Source: Caldatribacterium sp964426875 (GTDB lineage Bacteria; Atribacterota; Atribacteria; Atribacterales; Caldatribacteriaceae). Taken from it: DNA of 59,845 bases. Below are positions 18,853 through 27,893 of this stretch, piece after piece (the first letter of the stretch is position 1; the number at the start of each line of letters is the position of its first letter). The position numbers were made by a program, and so were the translations under genes. The stretch covers positions 1 to 59,845 of the forward strand of contig CAYRSB010000008.1 in the NCBI GenBank assembly GCA_964426875.1, in the 5' to 3' direction. The notes beneath the pieces were generated by a model. It saw nothing but the letters and a program-made list of their open reading frames with translations. It did no database searches and was not told the origin of the DNA.

Positions 18853-20115
18853 ATGGGGATGACGATAACCGAGAAAATTATCGCTATCCACGCACATAGG
18901 GAGCGGGTTTTCCCGGGAGAACTCGTGCAGGTCGGGGTAGACATTGCGCTGGCCAATGATATTACCGCTCCTTTGAGCATCAAAGAGCTCAAGGAAAGGA
19001 ATATTACCACCGTCTATGACCCCCGGCGAATTGTTCTGGTGGCTGACCACAATACTCCCGCTCGGGATATTCCCTCGGCAGAGAACGTCAAACTTATGCG
19101 GGAATTCGCCAGAGAACACGGCATTCCCCACTTCTTCGAGGGAGGGCAGGTGGGAATAGAGCACGTGCTTTTGCCCGAATTGGGCCTTGTCGTTCCCGGG
19201 GATCTTGTCATCGGGGCCGACTCCCACACTTGTACCTATGGGGCGCTGGGGGCTTTTGCCACGGGCATGGGGAGCACCGATGTTGCTGCAGCTTGGGTTT
19301 TGGGCGAGACTTGGCTTCGGGTACCGGAAAGTCTCAAGTTCGTCTACCATGGGGAACGGCGGCCCTTTGTCACCGGTAAGGACCTCATCCTCTTCACCAT
19401 TGGGGAGATTGGAGTCGATGGAGCCCGTTACTGTGCCATGGAGTTTACCGGACCGGTCATTGGGGGGCTCTCTATGGATGAGCGCTTTACCATGACTAAC
19501 ATGGCCGTTGAAGCGGGGGCTAAAAACGGTATCATAGCTCCTGATGAAAAGACCCTAAACTATGTACAGACCACCGGCGCATATCGTGTGCCCCGTGTGT
19601 TCTTCTCCGACTACGATGCGGAATGGGCAAAAATTTACGATTTTGATGTTGCTGCCGTCGAGCCCCAGGTGGCTTTTCCTCACCTCCCCAGCAATACCCG
19701 CTCGGTCTACTCCATCCCCAAAATCGAAATTGACCAGGTGGTCATCGGTTCCTGCACCAATGGAAGGATTTCCGATCTCCGCATGGCGGCGGAGGTCTTG
19801 CAAGGGAGAAAAGTCCATCCCCAGGTGCGGCTTTTGATTTTTCCCGGAAGCCCCACAGTCCTTCGTGCGGCGGAGCGAGAAGGGCTTCTTCGAATATTCC
19901 TCGAAGCCGGCGCAGTCGTTGCTCCACCCTCCTGTGGTCCTTGCCTTGGAGGACACCTGGGTGTTCTGGCCTCTTTTGAGCGGTGCGCTTCAACTACGAA
20001 CCGGAACTTCATCGGCAGGATGGGGCACACAACGAGTGAGGTGTACCTTGTAAACCCCTATGTGGCAGCGAGTTCTGCCGTTGCCGGGTATATTACTGCT
20101 CCGGATAGATTGTGA
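18853..20115 (+). CDS. leuC: 3-isopropylmalate dehydratase, large subunit (archaeal-type)
   Basis: 420 aa, the shorter form (E. coli-type LeuC is about 465 aa). The Fe-S cluster cysteines are in VIGSCTNGR and PSCGPCLGG; active-site segments VADHNTPA and GADSHTCTYGALG are intact. Short LeuC/LeuD pairs of this class are found in archaea, clostridia and thermophiles, and some serve homoaconitate or citramalate pathways. Linkage to leuA and to the leucine T-box supports leucine synthesis here. It lies 5 bp after leuA. Confidence 0.95.
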   Translation: MGMTITEKIIAIHAHRERVFPGELVQVGVDIALANDITAPLSIKELKERNITTVYDPRRIVLVADHNTPARDIPSAENVKLMREFAREHGIPHFFEGGQVGIEHVLLPELGLVVPGDLVIGADSHTCTYGALGAFATGMGSTDVAAAWVLGETWLRVPESLKFVYHGERRPFVTGKDLILFTIGEIGVDGARYCAMEFTGPVIGGLSMDERFTMTNMAVEAGAKNGIIAPDEKTLNYVQTTGAYRVPRVFFSDYDAEWAKIYDFDVAAVEPQVAFPHLPSNTRSVYSIPKIEIDQVVIGSCTNGRISDLRMAAEVLQGRKVHPQVRLLIFPGSPTVLRAAEREGLLRIFLEAGAVVAPPSCGPCLGGHLGVLASFERCASTTNRNFIGRMGHTTSEVYLVNPYVAASSAVAGYITAPDRL

Positions 20116-20125
20116 GGTGATGCTC

Positions 20126-20623
20126 ATGATTCGCGGAAAGGCAGTGGTTTTCGGCGATAACATCGATACCGACGTGATCATTCCTGCCCGGTATCTCACA
20201 AGTACCGACCCAAAAGAGCTGGCCAAACACTGCATGGAGGGCCTGGACCCCAACTTTTTCAGACGTGTCACTCCTGGAGCGACCGTCATGGTGGCCGGGA
20301 AGAACTTCGGATGCGGGTCTTCACGAGAGCATGCCCCCTTGGCCATAAAGGGTTGTGGGGTTTCAGCCATCATCGCTTCGTCCTTTGCCCGGATATTCTA
20401 CCGGAATGCCATCAACATTGGCCTTCCCATCCTTGAGTCTCCCGAAGCGGTGGAAAGTATTAAGGAGGGTGACGAGGTCTCCATCAACCTTGAGACGGGA
20501 GAAATCCGCAACGAAGCCACAGGACAGGCTTTTCGTGCCCAGGCTTTTCCACCCTTCCTCCAGGAGATTATTGCCGCCGGGGGACTCATGAACCTCGTGG
20601 AGAAGAGGGTAAAGGGTGCTTAA
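20126..20623 (+). CDS. leuD: 3-isopropylmalate dehydratase, small subunit
   Basis: 165 aa from the ATG at 20126 (an ATG at 20120 is possible); GAGGTGA precedes. It matches the short swivel-domain LeuD that partners the 420-aa LeuC. The family motifs GDNIDTDVIIPARYL and NFGCGSSREHAP are present. It is the last gene of the operon; its stop overlaps the convergent UPF0210 gene by 4 bp (TTAA). No leuB follows, so isopropylmalate dehydrogenase must be encoded elsewhere. Confidence 0.95.
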   Translation: MIRGKAVVFGDNIDTDVIIPARYLTSTDPKELAKHCMEGLDPNFFRRVTPGATVMVAGKNFGCGSSREHAPLAIKGCGVSAIIASSFARIFYRNAINIGLPILESPEAVESIKEGDEVSINLETGEIRNEATGQAFRAQAFPPFLQEIIAAGGLMNLVEKRVKGA

Positions 20624-21981
20624 TTTCTCAGGCTTGTAAGGGGGGCAGGGACGCGACCTCCTCGGAGAATCAAGCGATTCCCCCTGTAGGGGTTCACGGG
20701 CATGATGGTTGCTGCTCCCAAAAGTCCCCCAAAGCAGACTTTGTCTCCGGCCCTTTTTCCAGGGACGGGAATGAGGCGTACCCCTACAGTTTTGTGGTTT
20801 ATGACCCCTATGGCCACTTCGTCGGCCATGATGCAGGCGATGGTCTCCCAGGGGGTGTCTCCCGGAATGGCAATCATGTCGAGACCGACAGAAGAAACGC
20901 TTGTCATCGCTTCAAGTTTTTCAAGAGACAGAGCCCCTACTTCTACGGCTTCGCTCATCCGGGCGTCTTCACTCACCGGGATGAAAGCCCCACTTAGTCC
21001 TCCTACCGAAGAGGAAGCCATAGCTCCACCCTTCTTGCAGGCATCGGTGAGGAGGGCCAGGGCCAGAGTCGACCCAAAGGTGCCACAGCGCTCGAGCCCC
21101 ATCTCCTCAAGAATCTCTGCCACACTGTCACCTACCCGTGGTGTGGGCGCCAGAGAGAGGTCCACAATTCCGAAAGTAACACCGATTTTCTCTGCCACTT
21201 CCCGGCCGATGAGTTCTCCCACCCGGGTAATCTTAAAAGCTGTGCGCTTGATGACTTCAGCGAGTTCTCCCAGATCAGCTTTTGGGTGGCGACGGACTAC
21301 TTCTTTCACTACCCCTGGCCCACTCACTCCTACATTGACCACTGCTTCTGGCTCTCCCACCCCGTGAAAGGCTCCTGCCATGAAGGGATTGTCCTCGGGA
21401 GCGTTGGCGAAGACCACGAGTTTCGCACATCCGATTCCATCACGACGTGCCGTTGTTTCGGCTGTTTCTTTGACAACTTTTGCCATGGTGAGGATGGCAT
21501 CAACGTTGATGCCGGTGCGGCTTGAGGCCACATTGACCGAGGCACAGATACGCTCGGTCTGCGAAAGTACAGAGGGCAAGTTCTCCATGAGAAGCCTGTC
21601 CCCTTTAGTCTCTCCCTTATGGACGAGGGCCGAAAATCCCCCAATGAAGTCAATAGAGAGTTCCTGTCCCAACATGTCGAGTGCCTTGGCAAAAGCCACG
21701 ATTTCTTCTCCTTCATCCCCACTGAGAAGAAGAGCCACCGGCGATATTGCTACCCGTCGGTTGACGATGGGGATACCATACTTTGCCGACACTTCATCGG
21801 CGACGAGGTTGAGAGGGGCAGCGTGGCGGCGTACTTTCTCCACGACTCTTGCCGTCGTTTCCCTGAAGTCCTTTCCCCGACAGTCCAAGATTGATATGCC
21901 CAGAGTCACCGTGCGTACATCGAGGTTCTCCAGTTCCAGCATCCGCAAGGTCTCAAGAATCTCCGAGCGGTCAAAGAGCAA
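20620..21981 (-). CDS. PFL-like UPF0210 (DUF711) family protein
   Basis: 453 aa, full family length. It begins FDRSEILETLRMLELENLDVR and has a glycine-rich C-terminus (PGDTPWETIACIMADE, GGLLGAATIMPVNPY). Structures of this family show a fold related to pyruvate formate-lyase without the radical glycine machinery; the reaction is unknown. In many genomes, as here, it sits next to an ACT-domain UPF0237 gene (17 bp apart), so the ACT protein probably regulates it in response to an amino acid. The position beside the leucine operon may be incidental. Confidence 0.92.
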   Translation of the reverse strand: MLFDRSEILETLRMLELENLDVRTVTLGISILDCRGKDFRETTARVVEKVRRHAAPLNLVADEVSAKYGIPIVNRRVAISPVALLLSGDEGEEIVAFAKALDMLGQELSIDFIGGFSALVHKGETKGDRLLMENLPSVLSQTERICASVNVASSRTGINVDAILTMAKVVKETAETTARRDGIGCAKLVVFANAPEDNPFMAGAFHGVGEPEAVVNVGVSGPGVVKEVVRRHPKADLGELAEVIKRTAFKITRVGELIGREVAEKIGVTFGIVDLSLAPTPRVGDSVAEILEEMGLERCGTFGSTLALALLTDACKKGGAMASSSVGGLSGAFIPVSEDARMSEAVEVGALSLEKLEAMTSVSSVGLDMIAIPGDTPWETIACIMADEVAIGVINHKTVGVRLIPVPGKRAGDKVCFGGLLGAATIMPVNPYRGNRLILRGGRVPAPLTSLRN

Positions 21982-21998
21982 AGTTCTTCCTCCTCCCT

Positions 21999-22316
21999 CT
22001 ATATGCGGTGCATGGCCCGGAAAATGCTGGCGTGTTGCAGATAGACCCTCACTCCCACCTCTTCACCCTTTTTGGTGAGTTCCTCCCGGAGTTTGGCCAG
22101 TTCCACAGGGCAACGGGAAATATCTCCCACGAGGATCATGGTGAAGTACTCTCCGAGAATTTTTTGAGTGATATCTTCGATATTCACGTTGTGTTCGGCA
22201 AGGCACGACGTTATGGCTGCAATGATGCCTACTCGGTCCTTTCCCACCACTGTTATGACCACTTTGTTTTCGGTCGATTTTTCCTCTTCAAAAGCCGAGA
22301 GATCCAGATTGGTCAT
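21999..22316 (-). CDS. ACT-domain protein, UPF0237 family
   Basis: 105 aa from the ATG at 22316; a GTG three codons upstream is an alternative. The ACT fold is seen in VVITVVGKDRVGIIAAITSCLAEHNVNIEDI, followed by a second half TMILVGDIS. ACT domains bind amino acids and control partner enzymes; this one is paired with UPF0210. Its start lies inside the 3' end of the endonuclease V gene (29-bp overlap). Confidence 0.88.
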   Translation of the reverse strand: MTNLDLSAFEEEKSTENKVVITVVGKDRVGIIAAITSCLAEHNVNIEDITQKILGEYFTMILVGDISRCPVELAKLREELTKKGEEVGVRVYLQHASIFRAMHRI

Positions 22317-22992
22317 CTTTCCCACCCCGCTTTTTTCGCTCGCTCAGAATGTGGGCAAGGCGTACAGGTTCGGGCAAGCGATATCGACCTGTAACCCGGA
22401 GTACCCAATTCCGCGCTGTGTCAAAGTCGATCCGATGCCCGGGAGAGACAAATATGGGCCTGGTATTATTCTTTGTGCGCAGAGCCATGCCCACTCGTTT
22501 TCCTTTGTGCTCTATCCAGGTAAAAGAGTTCTGTTCTTTCTCCGGCTCAGCGAATTCCCCCACCAGAGGTTTTTTTGCTACCCCTATGGAGACAAGGCCA
22601 AAGAGTACTCCTATGTGGCTCGCAAGCCCCACTCCCCGGGGATGGGCAATGCCCTGCCCGTCGAAGAAGAAGATGTGAGGAGCGATTGAGAGTCTTGCGA
22701 AGGCCTGCTCAATGGCTGGGCCTTCCCGGAAAGAGAGAAACCCTGGAACGTATGGAAAAGAGGGTTTTGCATTGCCCGAGACGACCTCCACAACCTCAAG
22801 TGATGGCCACCGCATCACGACCACCACTGCCACGGCCTCTTGTGCATTGTAGGAAACATCAACCCCGGCGAGATACCGTACCTCTTCCTCTTTAAAAGGG
22901 AAAACAAAAGAGATTTTTTTGCGAATTTCTTCTTGAATGGCCAGAGCCTCTTTGAGTGTTACGTCAAAGGGATAAGAGTACTGTCGTTCCAT
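22288..22992 (-). CDS. nfi: Endonuclease V (deoxyinosine 3' endonuclease)
   Basis: 234 aa. The family cuts the second phosphodiester bond 3' of deoxyinosine in DNA (or inosine in RNA). The conserved core is visible: LAGVDVSYN with catalytic Asp, YVPGFLSFREGP, FFDGQGIAHPRGVGLASH with a second Asp, and GVAKKPLVG with a conserved Lys. It overlaps the ACT gene by 29 bp and follows veg by 24 bp, so veg-nfi-ACT-UPF0210 probably form one transcript. Confidence 0.93.
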   Translation of the reverse strand: MERQYSYPFDVTLKEALAIQEEIRKKISFVFPFKEEEVRYLAGVDVSYNAQEAVAVVVVMRWPSLEVVEVVSGNAKPSFPYVPGFLSFREGPAIEQAFARLSIAPHIFFFDGQGIAHPRGVGLASHIGVLFGLVSIGVAKKPLVGEFAEPEKEQNSFTWIEHKGKRVGMALRTKNNTRPIFVSPGHRIDFDTARNWVLRVTGRYRLPEPVRLAHILSERKKRGGKDDQSGSLGF

Positions 22993-23016
22993 GAAGGGAG
23001 AGGGGAAGAAGGGGAA

Positions 23017-23250
23017 TCACAGGATTTCAAGCTCGACGGTTTTGGTAAGGATGTCGACGTAGTTGAAGGCCATACGCTGGGCAGTACCGTCAATATCCAC
23101 TCGAAGGATAAAGAAGAAGGGGTAAATACCCTCGATAATACCCTTGCGCACTACGGTCTTTTTGCGCCCCTTGTTGACCTCGACGATAGCTTCCCGGCCT
23201 ACTACGGAGCTAATCCACTCTTTTATTTCTTCGAGGTTCTGAACGGTCAA
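23017..23250 (-). CDS. veg: Veg family protein
   Basis: 77 aa from a TTG at 23250; no in-frame ATG lies upstream because a TGA stands two codons before. It matches Veg of Gram-positives over its whole length: EIKEWISSVVGREAIVEVNKGRRK-like N-half (here NKGRKKTVVRKGIIEGIYP) and NYVDILTKTVELEIL at the end. In B. subtilis Veg stimulates biofilm-matrix gene expression; the SH3-like fold hints at nucleic-acid binding. A near-consensus promoter lies just upstream. Confidence 0.85.
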   Translation of the reverse strand: MTVQNLEEIKEWISSVVGREAIVEVNKGRKKTVVRKGIIEGIYPFFFILRVDIDGTAQRMAFNYVDILTKTVELEIL

Positions 23251-23280
23251 AAATCATCATTCCCACCACAATTTTTTAAT

Positions 23281-23309
23281 ATTATATACTATTTTCATTA
23301 AAAAAGCAA
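23281..23309 (-). promoter_or_regulatory. Promoter of veg-nfi-ACT-UPF0210
   Basis: On the minus strand, TTGCTT (23309-23304), a 17-bp AT-rich spacer and a perfect TATAAT (23286-23281). It lies 31-59 bp before the veg start. The local AT richness is much greater than in the neighbouring genes. Confidence 0.8.
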
Positions 23310-23634
23310 ACGATGTTACCCCAAAGAGTTTAAAAGAAAAAGTGTATCACACTTCTCCGCTTTTTCCCTCCATCCTTGGGAAAAGTTTGGTGCTGTCCCA
23401 CCCAAAATTAGAAAGCAATATAGTTTCTGTGGGGTGATCCGAGGACGGCTCGCGGAGTTTTTGTCTGACTAAGGGGTTTAGGAGTGTGTCCAGGTAGCTA
23501 AGGCAGAATCCCTGTATTCCCCTTTGATGAACTGAATAGCACTGCCGGAGTCGGCTAAGGAGTGCTGAGACTGATGAACGTTGTGCTCACGGAGAAAGAT
23601 AAAAAGTGGCTTGATGATACCCCTTTTTAAGGTT
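23310..23634. other. No clear gene: intergenic stretch with possible relic sequence
   Basis: About 325 bp between the veg promoter and the end of the FAD oxidoreductase. Short coding-like pieces occur (for example a plus-strand LTEKDKKWLDDTPF before a stop at about 23630), but none is long. The segment GGTGCTGTCCCACCCAAAATTAG resembles the ends of insertion sequences in style, but no inverted partner was seen. I see no supported gene. Confidence 0.4.
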
Positions 23635-25149
23635 TCATGACATCACCGGGACCTGAAATTTTTTGCCGTCTTCTTGGCATAGTCTCCGGATTAAGCGGCG
23701 ACCGGACATAATACCGGTGGGAAGACCACCACCCGGCTCGACCCACTGCCCACACATGTAAAAATTTCGAAAGCGAGGCAGAGTCTGGCTCATGCGCCTC
23801 AATGCCCAAGGAGCATTTTGAGGGGTGAGCATCCATCCTTCAAAGCTCCCTTTCCAGTTACCGGTATAACGCTCGAAAGTTAAGGGTGTTGCCACGTCCA
23901 CCACTTCTACCTGCTTTGTAATACCCGGAAAGCGCTCTTCTAAGAGTTCCACCATGGTATGTGTTATCCATTCTTTTTCTTTTTGGTAGAGCGTCCGATC
24001 CTCTCCCAGCTTCTTCCAATATTCGTAACTGTCAGGCATCATCACCGTTACGACGGTTTTCCCGGGGGGTGCTAAGGTGGGATCATAGTTATAGATGTGA
24101 ATTGACAGGCGATCTCGCATTGTATGCCCGATTTTAATCTTTTGGCGTAGAGGGAAGCTTGTCCCTAATATAACTTGAGGTTCGCCATGAAAAGAGCGAT
24201 TCACCCCTATACCCACGTATAAAAGCGCCGGGAAAGTAGGCCATTTTTCGTAGACTTCACGAATATGAGTATCGAGGTATTTCCCTCCAAGCATTTTGAA
24301 GATGGTGCTGTAACCATCGGCGGCAGAAATCACTCGTCCAGCATGGTGTTCGCTCCCATCTGACAGTCGAATACCCACGGCTTTGTCTTCCTCCACTACG
24401 ATTTCCTCCACCCGACTTTGGTAGTGGATAACCCCTCCCAGGTCAAGGTAACGCTTTGCCAATGCCAAGGACAGAGGCAAAGAACCACCCAGGGGGTAAC
24501 CGGCATTTTTGTTATGGAGCGCGGCGAAGGTCATAAGGAGAAAGAACATCGAAAACTCTGGAAACCAAATCCTTGAGAGTGCTTCCTGAAGCAGTGGATC
24601 TTGAAAACGCCGGGCAAAATCGGCAATAGAAAGCCTCATCCACCTCTGCATGGCCCTCCATTGCGTCGCTAAAAGTATTCCCAAGCTCAGACCCTTTCCC
24701 AAACGCCTCAAACTCGAACCCGAAGGAGAGGGCATATCAAAACCGAGGAAGGCCCGAATACCTTGAATGAAGTCGCGAACAGCTTTTGCATCTTGAGGAG
24801 CAAGCTCTAAGAGGTGATTCTCCAATCGGTTGACATCGGTATAGAGGATAAGTGTTCGTCCATCGCTACCCTCGTAGCGGAGATATTCATCCAAATAGAG
24901 AAATCCCCGTCCCTGTGCAATACCAACTTCTTCCCAGTAACGGTGGAAACCACTTTCTGGCGATGAACCCACTAACCAGTGGACACATCCATCAATAGTG
25001 TAATCGTGGCGTTTCCAGGCCGTACATAGGCCACCTGGTCGATGGTGCATCTCGAAGATTTCCGTCCGGTACCCGTTCATTTGAGCGTAAATGCCTGCTG
25101 CCAGTCCTGCAAATCCTGCCCCGATGATTACGATAGAGTTGTCCTTCAT
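23635..25149 (-). CDS. CrtI/phytoene-desaturase-like FAD-dependent oxidoreductase
   Basis: 504 aa. The N-terminal FAD Rossmann motif is VIIGAGFAGLAAGIYAQMNG, followed by the GG-doublet region HHRPGGLCTAW. The C-terminal FAD-binding segment is NFYMCGQWVEPGGGLPTGIMSGR. The family covers carotenoid desaturases, polyprenyl and all-trans-retinol-saturase-like enzymes and uncharacterised oxidoreductases. There are no carotenoid genes nearby, so a carotenoid role is not supported. AGGAGGGGGAGG precedes the ATG. Flanking stretches on both sides are gene-poor. Confidence 0.85.
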   Translation of the reverse strand: MKDNSIVIIGAGFAGLAAGIYAQMNGYRTEIFEMHHRPGGLCTAWKRHDYTIDGCVHWLVGSSPESGFHRYWEEVGIAQGRGFLYLDEYLRYEGSDGRTLILYTDVNRLENHLLELAPQDAKAVRDFIQGIRAFLGFDMPSPSGSSLRRLGKGLSLGILLATQWRAMQRWMRLSIADFARRFQDPLLQEALSRIWFPEFSMFFLLMTFAALHNKNAGYPLGGSLPLSLALAKRYLDLGGVIHYQSRVEEIVVEEDKAVGIRLSDGSEHHAGRVISAADGYSTIFKMLGGKYLDTHIREVYEKWPTFPALLYVGIGVNRSFHGEPQVILGTSFPLRQKIKIGHTMRDRLSIHIYNYDPTLAPPGKTVVTVMMPDSYEYWKKLGEDRTLYQKEKEWITHTMVELLEERFPGITKQVEVVDVATPLTFERYTGNWKGSFEGWMLTPQNAPWALRRMSQTLPRFRNFYMCGQWVEPGGGLPTGIMSGRRLIRRLCQEDGKKFQVPVMS

Positions 25150-25734
25150 CCCTCCCCCTCCTCACTTCCAAAAACTGTCCTGCAGGAGAATAGGTCAACT
25201 CCCAAGAGAGCGCCTAACGAGTAAGCGCTCGATTAAGTATAACACGTACTTTGTAAATCATCAGGAACAAAATGACGTGGGGTCTAATCAGGAGAGTTAA
25301 AGAAAAAGTCACAAGGCTTATGACAAAACGGGTTTCCACTCCCAGTATAGATGCATTTCCGCTGGGTAGATTTATCCCAGGGATTTTAGATGGGGGTTCC
25401 TCATCCGGTGGAGAGGACACAAAGGCCTTGCCGACCAGCGAGTATTTGGTGGCAGGGTATAGTCTTCTCCCAAGAGCTGTCTTTCCAGATTCCAGAAGGG
25501 TGAACGCCCACAACCCTCCAAAACTCTCAGCACCTCACTGTAGAAGAAGTTCTCTCGTTCCTTGATCTCAACGGATACTTTCAGGCATTGTTGCGCCTGC
25601 TTCTGAGTATCAAAATGCCCAGGGGTGGATAAACAGTATCTTCACCAAGGCCATTGTGGGGTCTGCACAGAATCCTTCCCAGCCATAGGGCAGGGGGTGT
25701 TGTGATCCGTTTGAGATTTGCCGTAAGCCTAATG
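25150..25734. other. Gene-poor stretch upstream of the FAD oxidoreductase
   Basis: Open frames of about 100 codons occur on both strands between 25214 and 25565. The minus-strand one contains KTALGRRLYPATKYSLVGKAF and a hydrophobic C-end, but it has no Shine-Dalgarno and no recognised family. It may be remains of a lost gene. Nothing else is supported except the palindrome that follows. Confidence 0.35.
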
Positions 25735-25770
25735 ACACTCCCCATGGTGATTCACCGCCATGGGGAGTGT
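25735..25770 (+). terminator. Perfect 13-bp inverted repeat (terminator or operator)
   Basis: ACACTCCCCATGG (25735-25747) pairs perfectly with CCATGGGGAGTGT (25758-25770) across a 10-bp loop TGATTCACCG. The loop and flanking GG form a second, nested GGTGA/TCACC pairing. Only a few T residues follow on the plus strand. It could be a terminator, a protein-binding operator or a remnant of a small mobile element. Confidence 0.5.
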
Positions 25771-25889
25771 GTAGTTCTTTTCCATATCACCTTCGCCGGT
25801 GGCCGGCGGCTCCAATCTCCTCAGGGGAGGGGAAGTGTTTTGTTGAGGTATACTACCTGCAGGGAGTTCACGCTGAAAGGAGTGATACC

Positions 25890-26873
25890 ATGAACTACCG
25901 GGTTTTTGGGAGATGTGGTTGGGCGGTGAGCGAGGTGGGTTTCGGAGCCTGGGCCATAGGGGGAGGCTGGGGCAAAGTCGAGGAAGAAGATGCTATTGCA
26001 GCCCTGCACAGAGCTATTGACTGTGGGATGACCTTCATCGACACTGCTGATGTGTACGGAGATGGAAGGAGTGAAGAGCTCATTGCCCGGGTCCTCAAAG
26101 AACGTAAAGAACGGGTCTTTGTGGCCACCAAGGCCGGACGGCGCCTCTCTCCTCATACTGCCGATGGTTACAACGAGGAAAATCTCACAAGGTTCGTAGA
26201 ACGGAGCCTGAAAAACCTCCGGGTTGAAACCATAGACCTTTTGCAGCTTCACTGCCCACCAACTGAAGTCTACTATCGTCCCGAAGTCTTCGAGGCACTC
26301 GAAAAACTCGTTGCTCAGGGAAAAATCCGCTACTACGGTGTCAGCGTAGAAAAGGTGGAGGAGGGGTTGAAGGCCATAGAGTATCCCGGAGTGCGCAGTG
26401 TACAGATTATCTTCAATATCTTCCGGCAGAGGCCGGCAGAGCTCTTTTTCTCTCGCTGTCGCGAAAAGAGGGTGGCTATCATCGCCAGAGTACCTCTCGC
26501 CAGTGGTCTTCTTACCGGAAAGATAACCAAAGACACTACTTTCCCTCCCGATGACCACCGTAACTTCAACCGCTATGGGCAGGCCTTCGACCGGGGAGAG
26601 ACCTTTGCCGGGGTGGACTTTGAGAGGGGCTTGCAGGCAGTAGAAGAGCTTAGAACGCTTGTTCCCGAAGGCTTTACTATGGCTCAGTTTGCCCTGAAGT
26701 GGATTCTTATGTTTCCCGAGGTGAGCACAGTCATTCCGGGGGCTAAGAATCCTCGTCAGGCAGAGGAGAATGCGAAGGCCTCCGATCTGCCTCCACTGCA
26801 GGAGGAAGCCATGGAAAGAATCCGGAAAATTTATGAAGAGTACATTCGCCCTGATGTTCACCATCGCTGGTAG
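25890..26873 (+). CDS. Aldo/keto reductase
   Basis: 327 aa from the ATG at 25890 (Shine-Dalgarno AAAGGAGTG). An in-frame extension upstream exists but lacks family similarity. It is a TIM-barrel NAD(P)H-dependent oxidoreductase. The catalytic tetrad is visible: D51 and Y56 in IDTADVYGDGRSE, K81 in ATKAG and His in LLQLHCPP. The cofactor-binding C-terminus STVIPGAKNPRQAEENAKA is intact. It resembles YghZ/general stress protein 69-type enzymes of broad aldehyde and sugar specificity. It is a single-gene unit behind a palindrome. Confidence 0.92.
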   Translation: MNYRVFGRCGWAVSEVGFGAWAIGGGWGKVEEEDAIAALHRAIDCGMTFIDTADVYGDGRSEELIARVLKERKERVFVATKAGRRLSPHTADGYNEENLTRFVERSLKNLRVETIDLLQLHCPPTEVYYRPEVFEALEKLVAQGKIRYYGVSVEKVEEGLKAIEYPGVRSVQIIFNIFRQRPAELFFSRCREKRVAIIARVPLASGLLTGKITKDTTFPPDDHRNFNRYGQAFDRGETFAGVDFERGLQAVEELRTLVPEGFTMAQFALKWILMFPEVSTVIPGAKNPRQAEENAKASDLPPLQEEAMERIRKIYEEYIRPDVHHRW

Positions 26874-27893
26874 TGGAAAAGGTCCCAAGAAATGCTTCTA
26901 CCCAGGTTGATGTCGCCACAGAATGACGCCTCCTGATAGGTAAATGAAGAGGCCAAGGCTCAGAACAATAGTGACCCAGAGGAGGTATTTCAGAGACCAT
27001 AACTGAGACAGGAGATCGAAATTCTGTGACAAAAAGAAAGGGACGAGATGCTCAGGGCATTCCTTTAGGACTTGAGAAAAGTTCTCTTTGCACTCCAAAA
27101 GCCAAGCCCTTATAACCCTCCCTCCAGGGGATAATGGATTGACCGACCTTTGTGAGGTTCATCTTGCCTTTGGAGTTTTCTTCTTCCCAAGATCTCAAGT
27201 CTACAGAGTTTCCCCAATCCTCAGGTAACGAAGAAGCTCTCGAGCTTCAAGGAATAAACCGTGCGATGAGGGAAAAAGTTGGCTGTGTTACACAATTACA
27301 CAAATTGTTGAAATCATCGGGGTAGATCAGGAGCTGGAGCCACTTTATTTAAAGGGGGAGAAAGGCACCGGGTTTTACGTGTGCAGTGGCTCGACCCCTT
27401 GCCCTGGATCCTGAGCAAGCCATTGTTCACATTTCTATCATTGGGACAATGAACAATGGATGTGTTCAACAATAGCCAACCTGACTAAGGAGCTAACCTC
27501 CTCTCCGCTGGCTTCAAAATGAACGAATTTGGCCCACTTCTGGAGGGGTAGCAGGTGTATGATTGGAGAGTGGCAGGTTTCGGGTGTTACTCTCGGAGAA
27601 GAAGCAGTGCACCAGACAAACAAAGGCAAACTGAGTGAAGCAAATCCTGATACAGTTACGTAAAGCAAGCAGATGAGCAACTACCAACAATGCCTCGACG
27701 CATGGCAGCGGCTGGAACAGAGGGTGTTTGCAGACCTTTTTCGCGCCTGAGCAAGAAGGCACATTGGTGTCGGGTCGGAAGTATCATCCTGTGCCCGATG
27801 AAGCACAAATTCTGCCAATGGCTATCTCTTCCATGGCCCTTTTAGGTCTTCTTTCGGTTTGCAGAAGCTGAGGTGGAAGGCTATCATAAGGAT
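26874..27893. other. Gene-poor kilobase with decayed sequence
   Basis: No intact gene is supported. On the minus strand a short frame (26898 to about 27110) encodes a single hydrophobic helix (YLLWVTIVLSLGLFIYLSGGV) ending WRHQPG, like the tail of a membrane protein. A plus-strand frame near 27673 begins MSNYQQCLDAWQRLEQRVFADLF and stops after 25 codons. The segment near 27295 (TTACACAATTACACAAATTG) resembles insertion-sequence ends in style. Together these suggest an old insertion site. Confidence 0.4.
27420..27459. repeat. 10-bp perfect inverted repeat with 20-bp spacer
   Basis: CCATTGTTCA (27420-27429) and TGAACAATGG (27450-27459). It lies in the decayed region, far from any gene start, so an operator role has no obvious target. 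It may be the end of a lost mobile element or chance. Confidence 0.45.
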
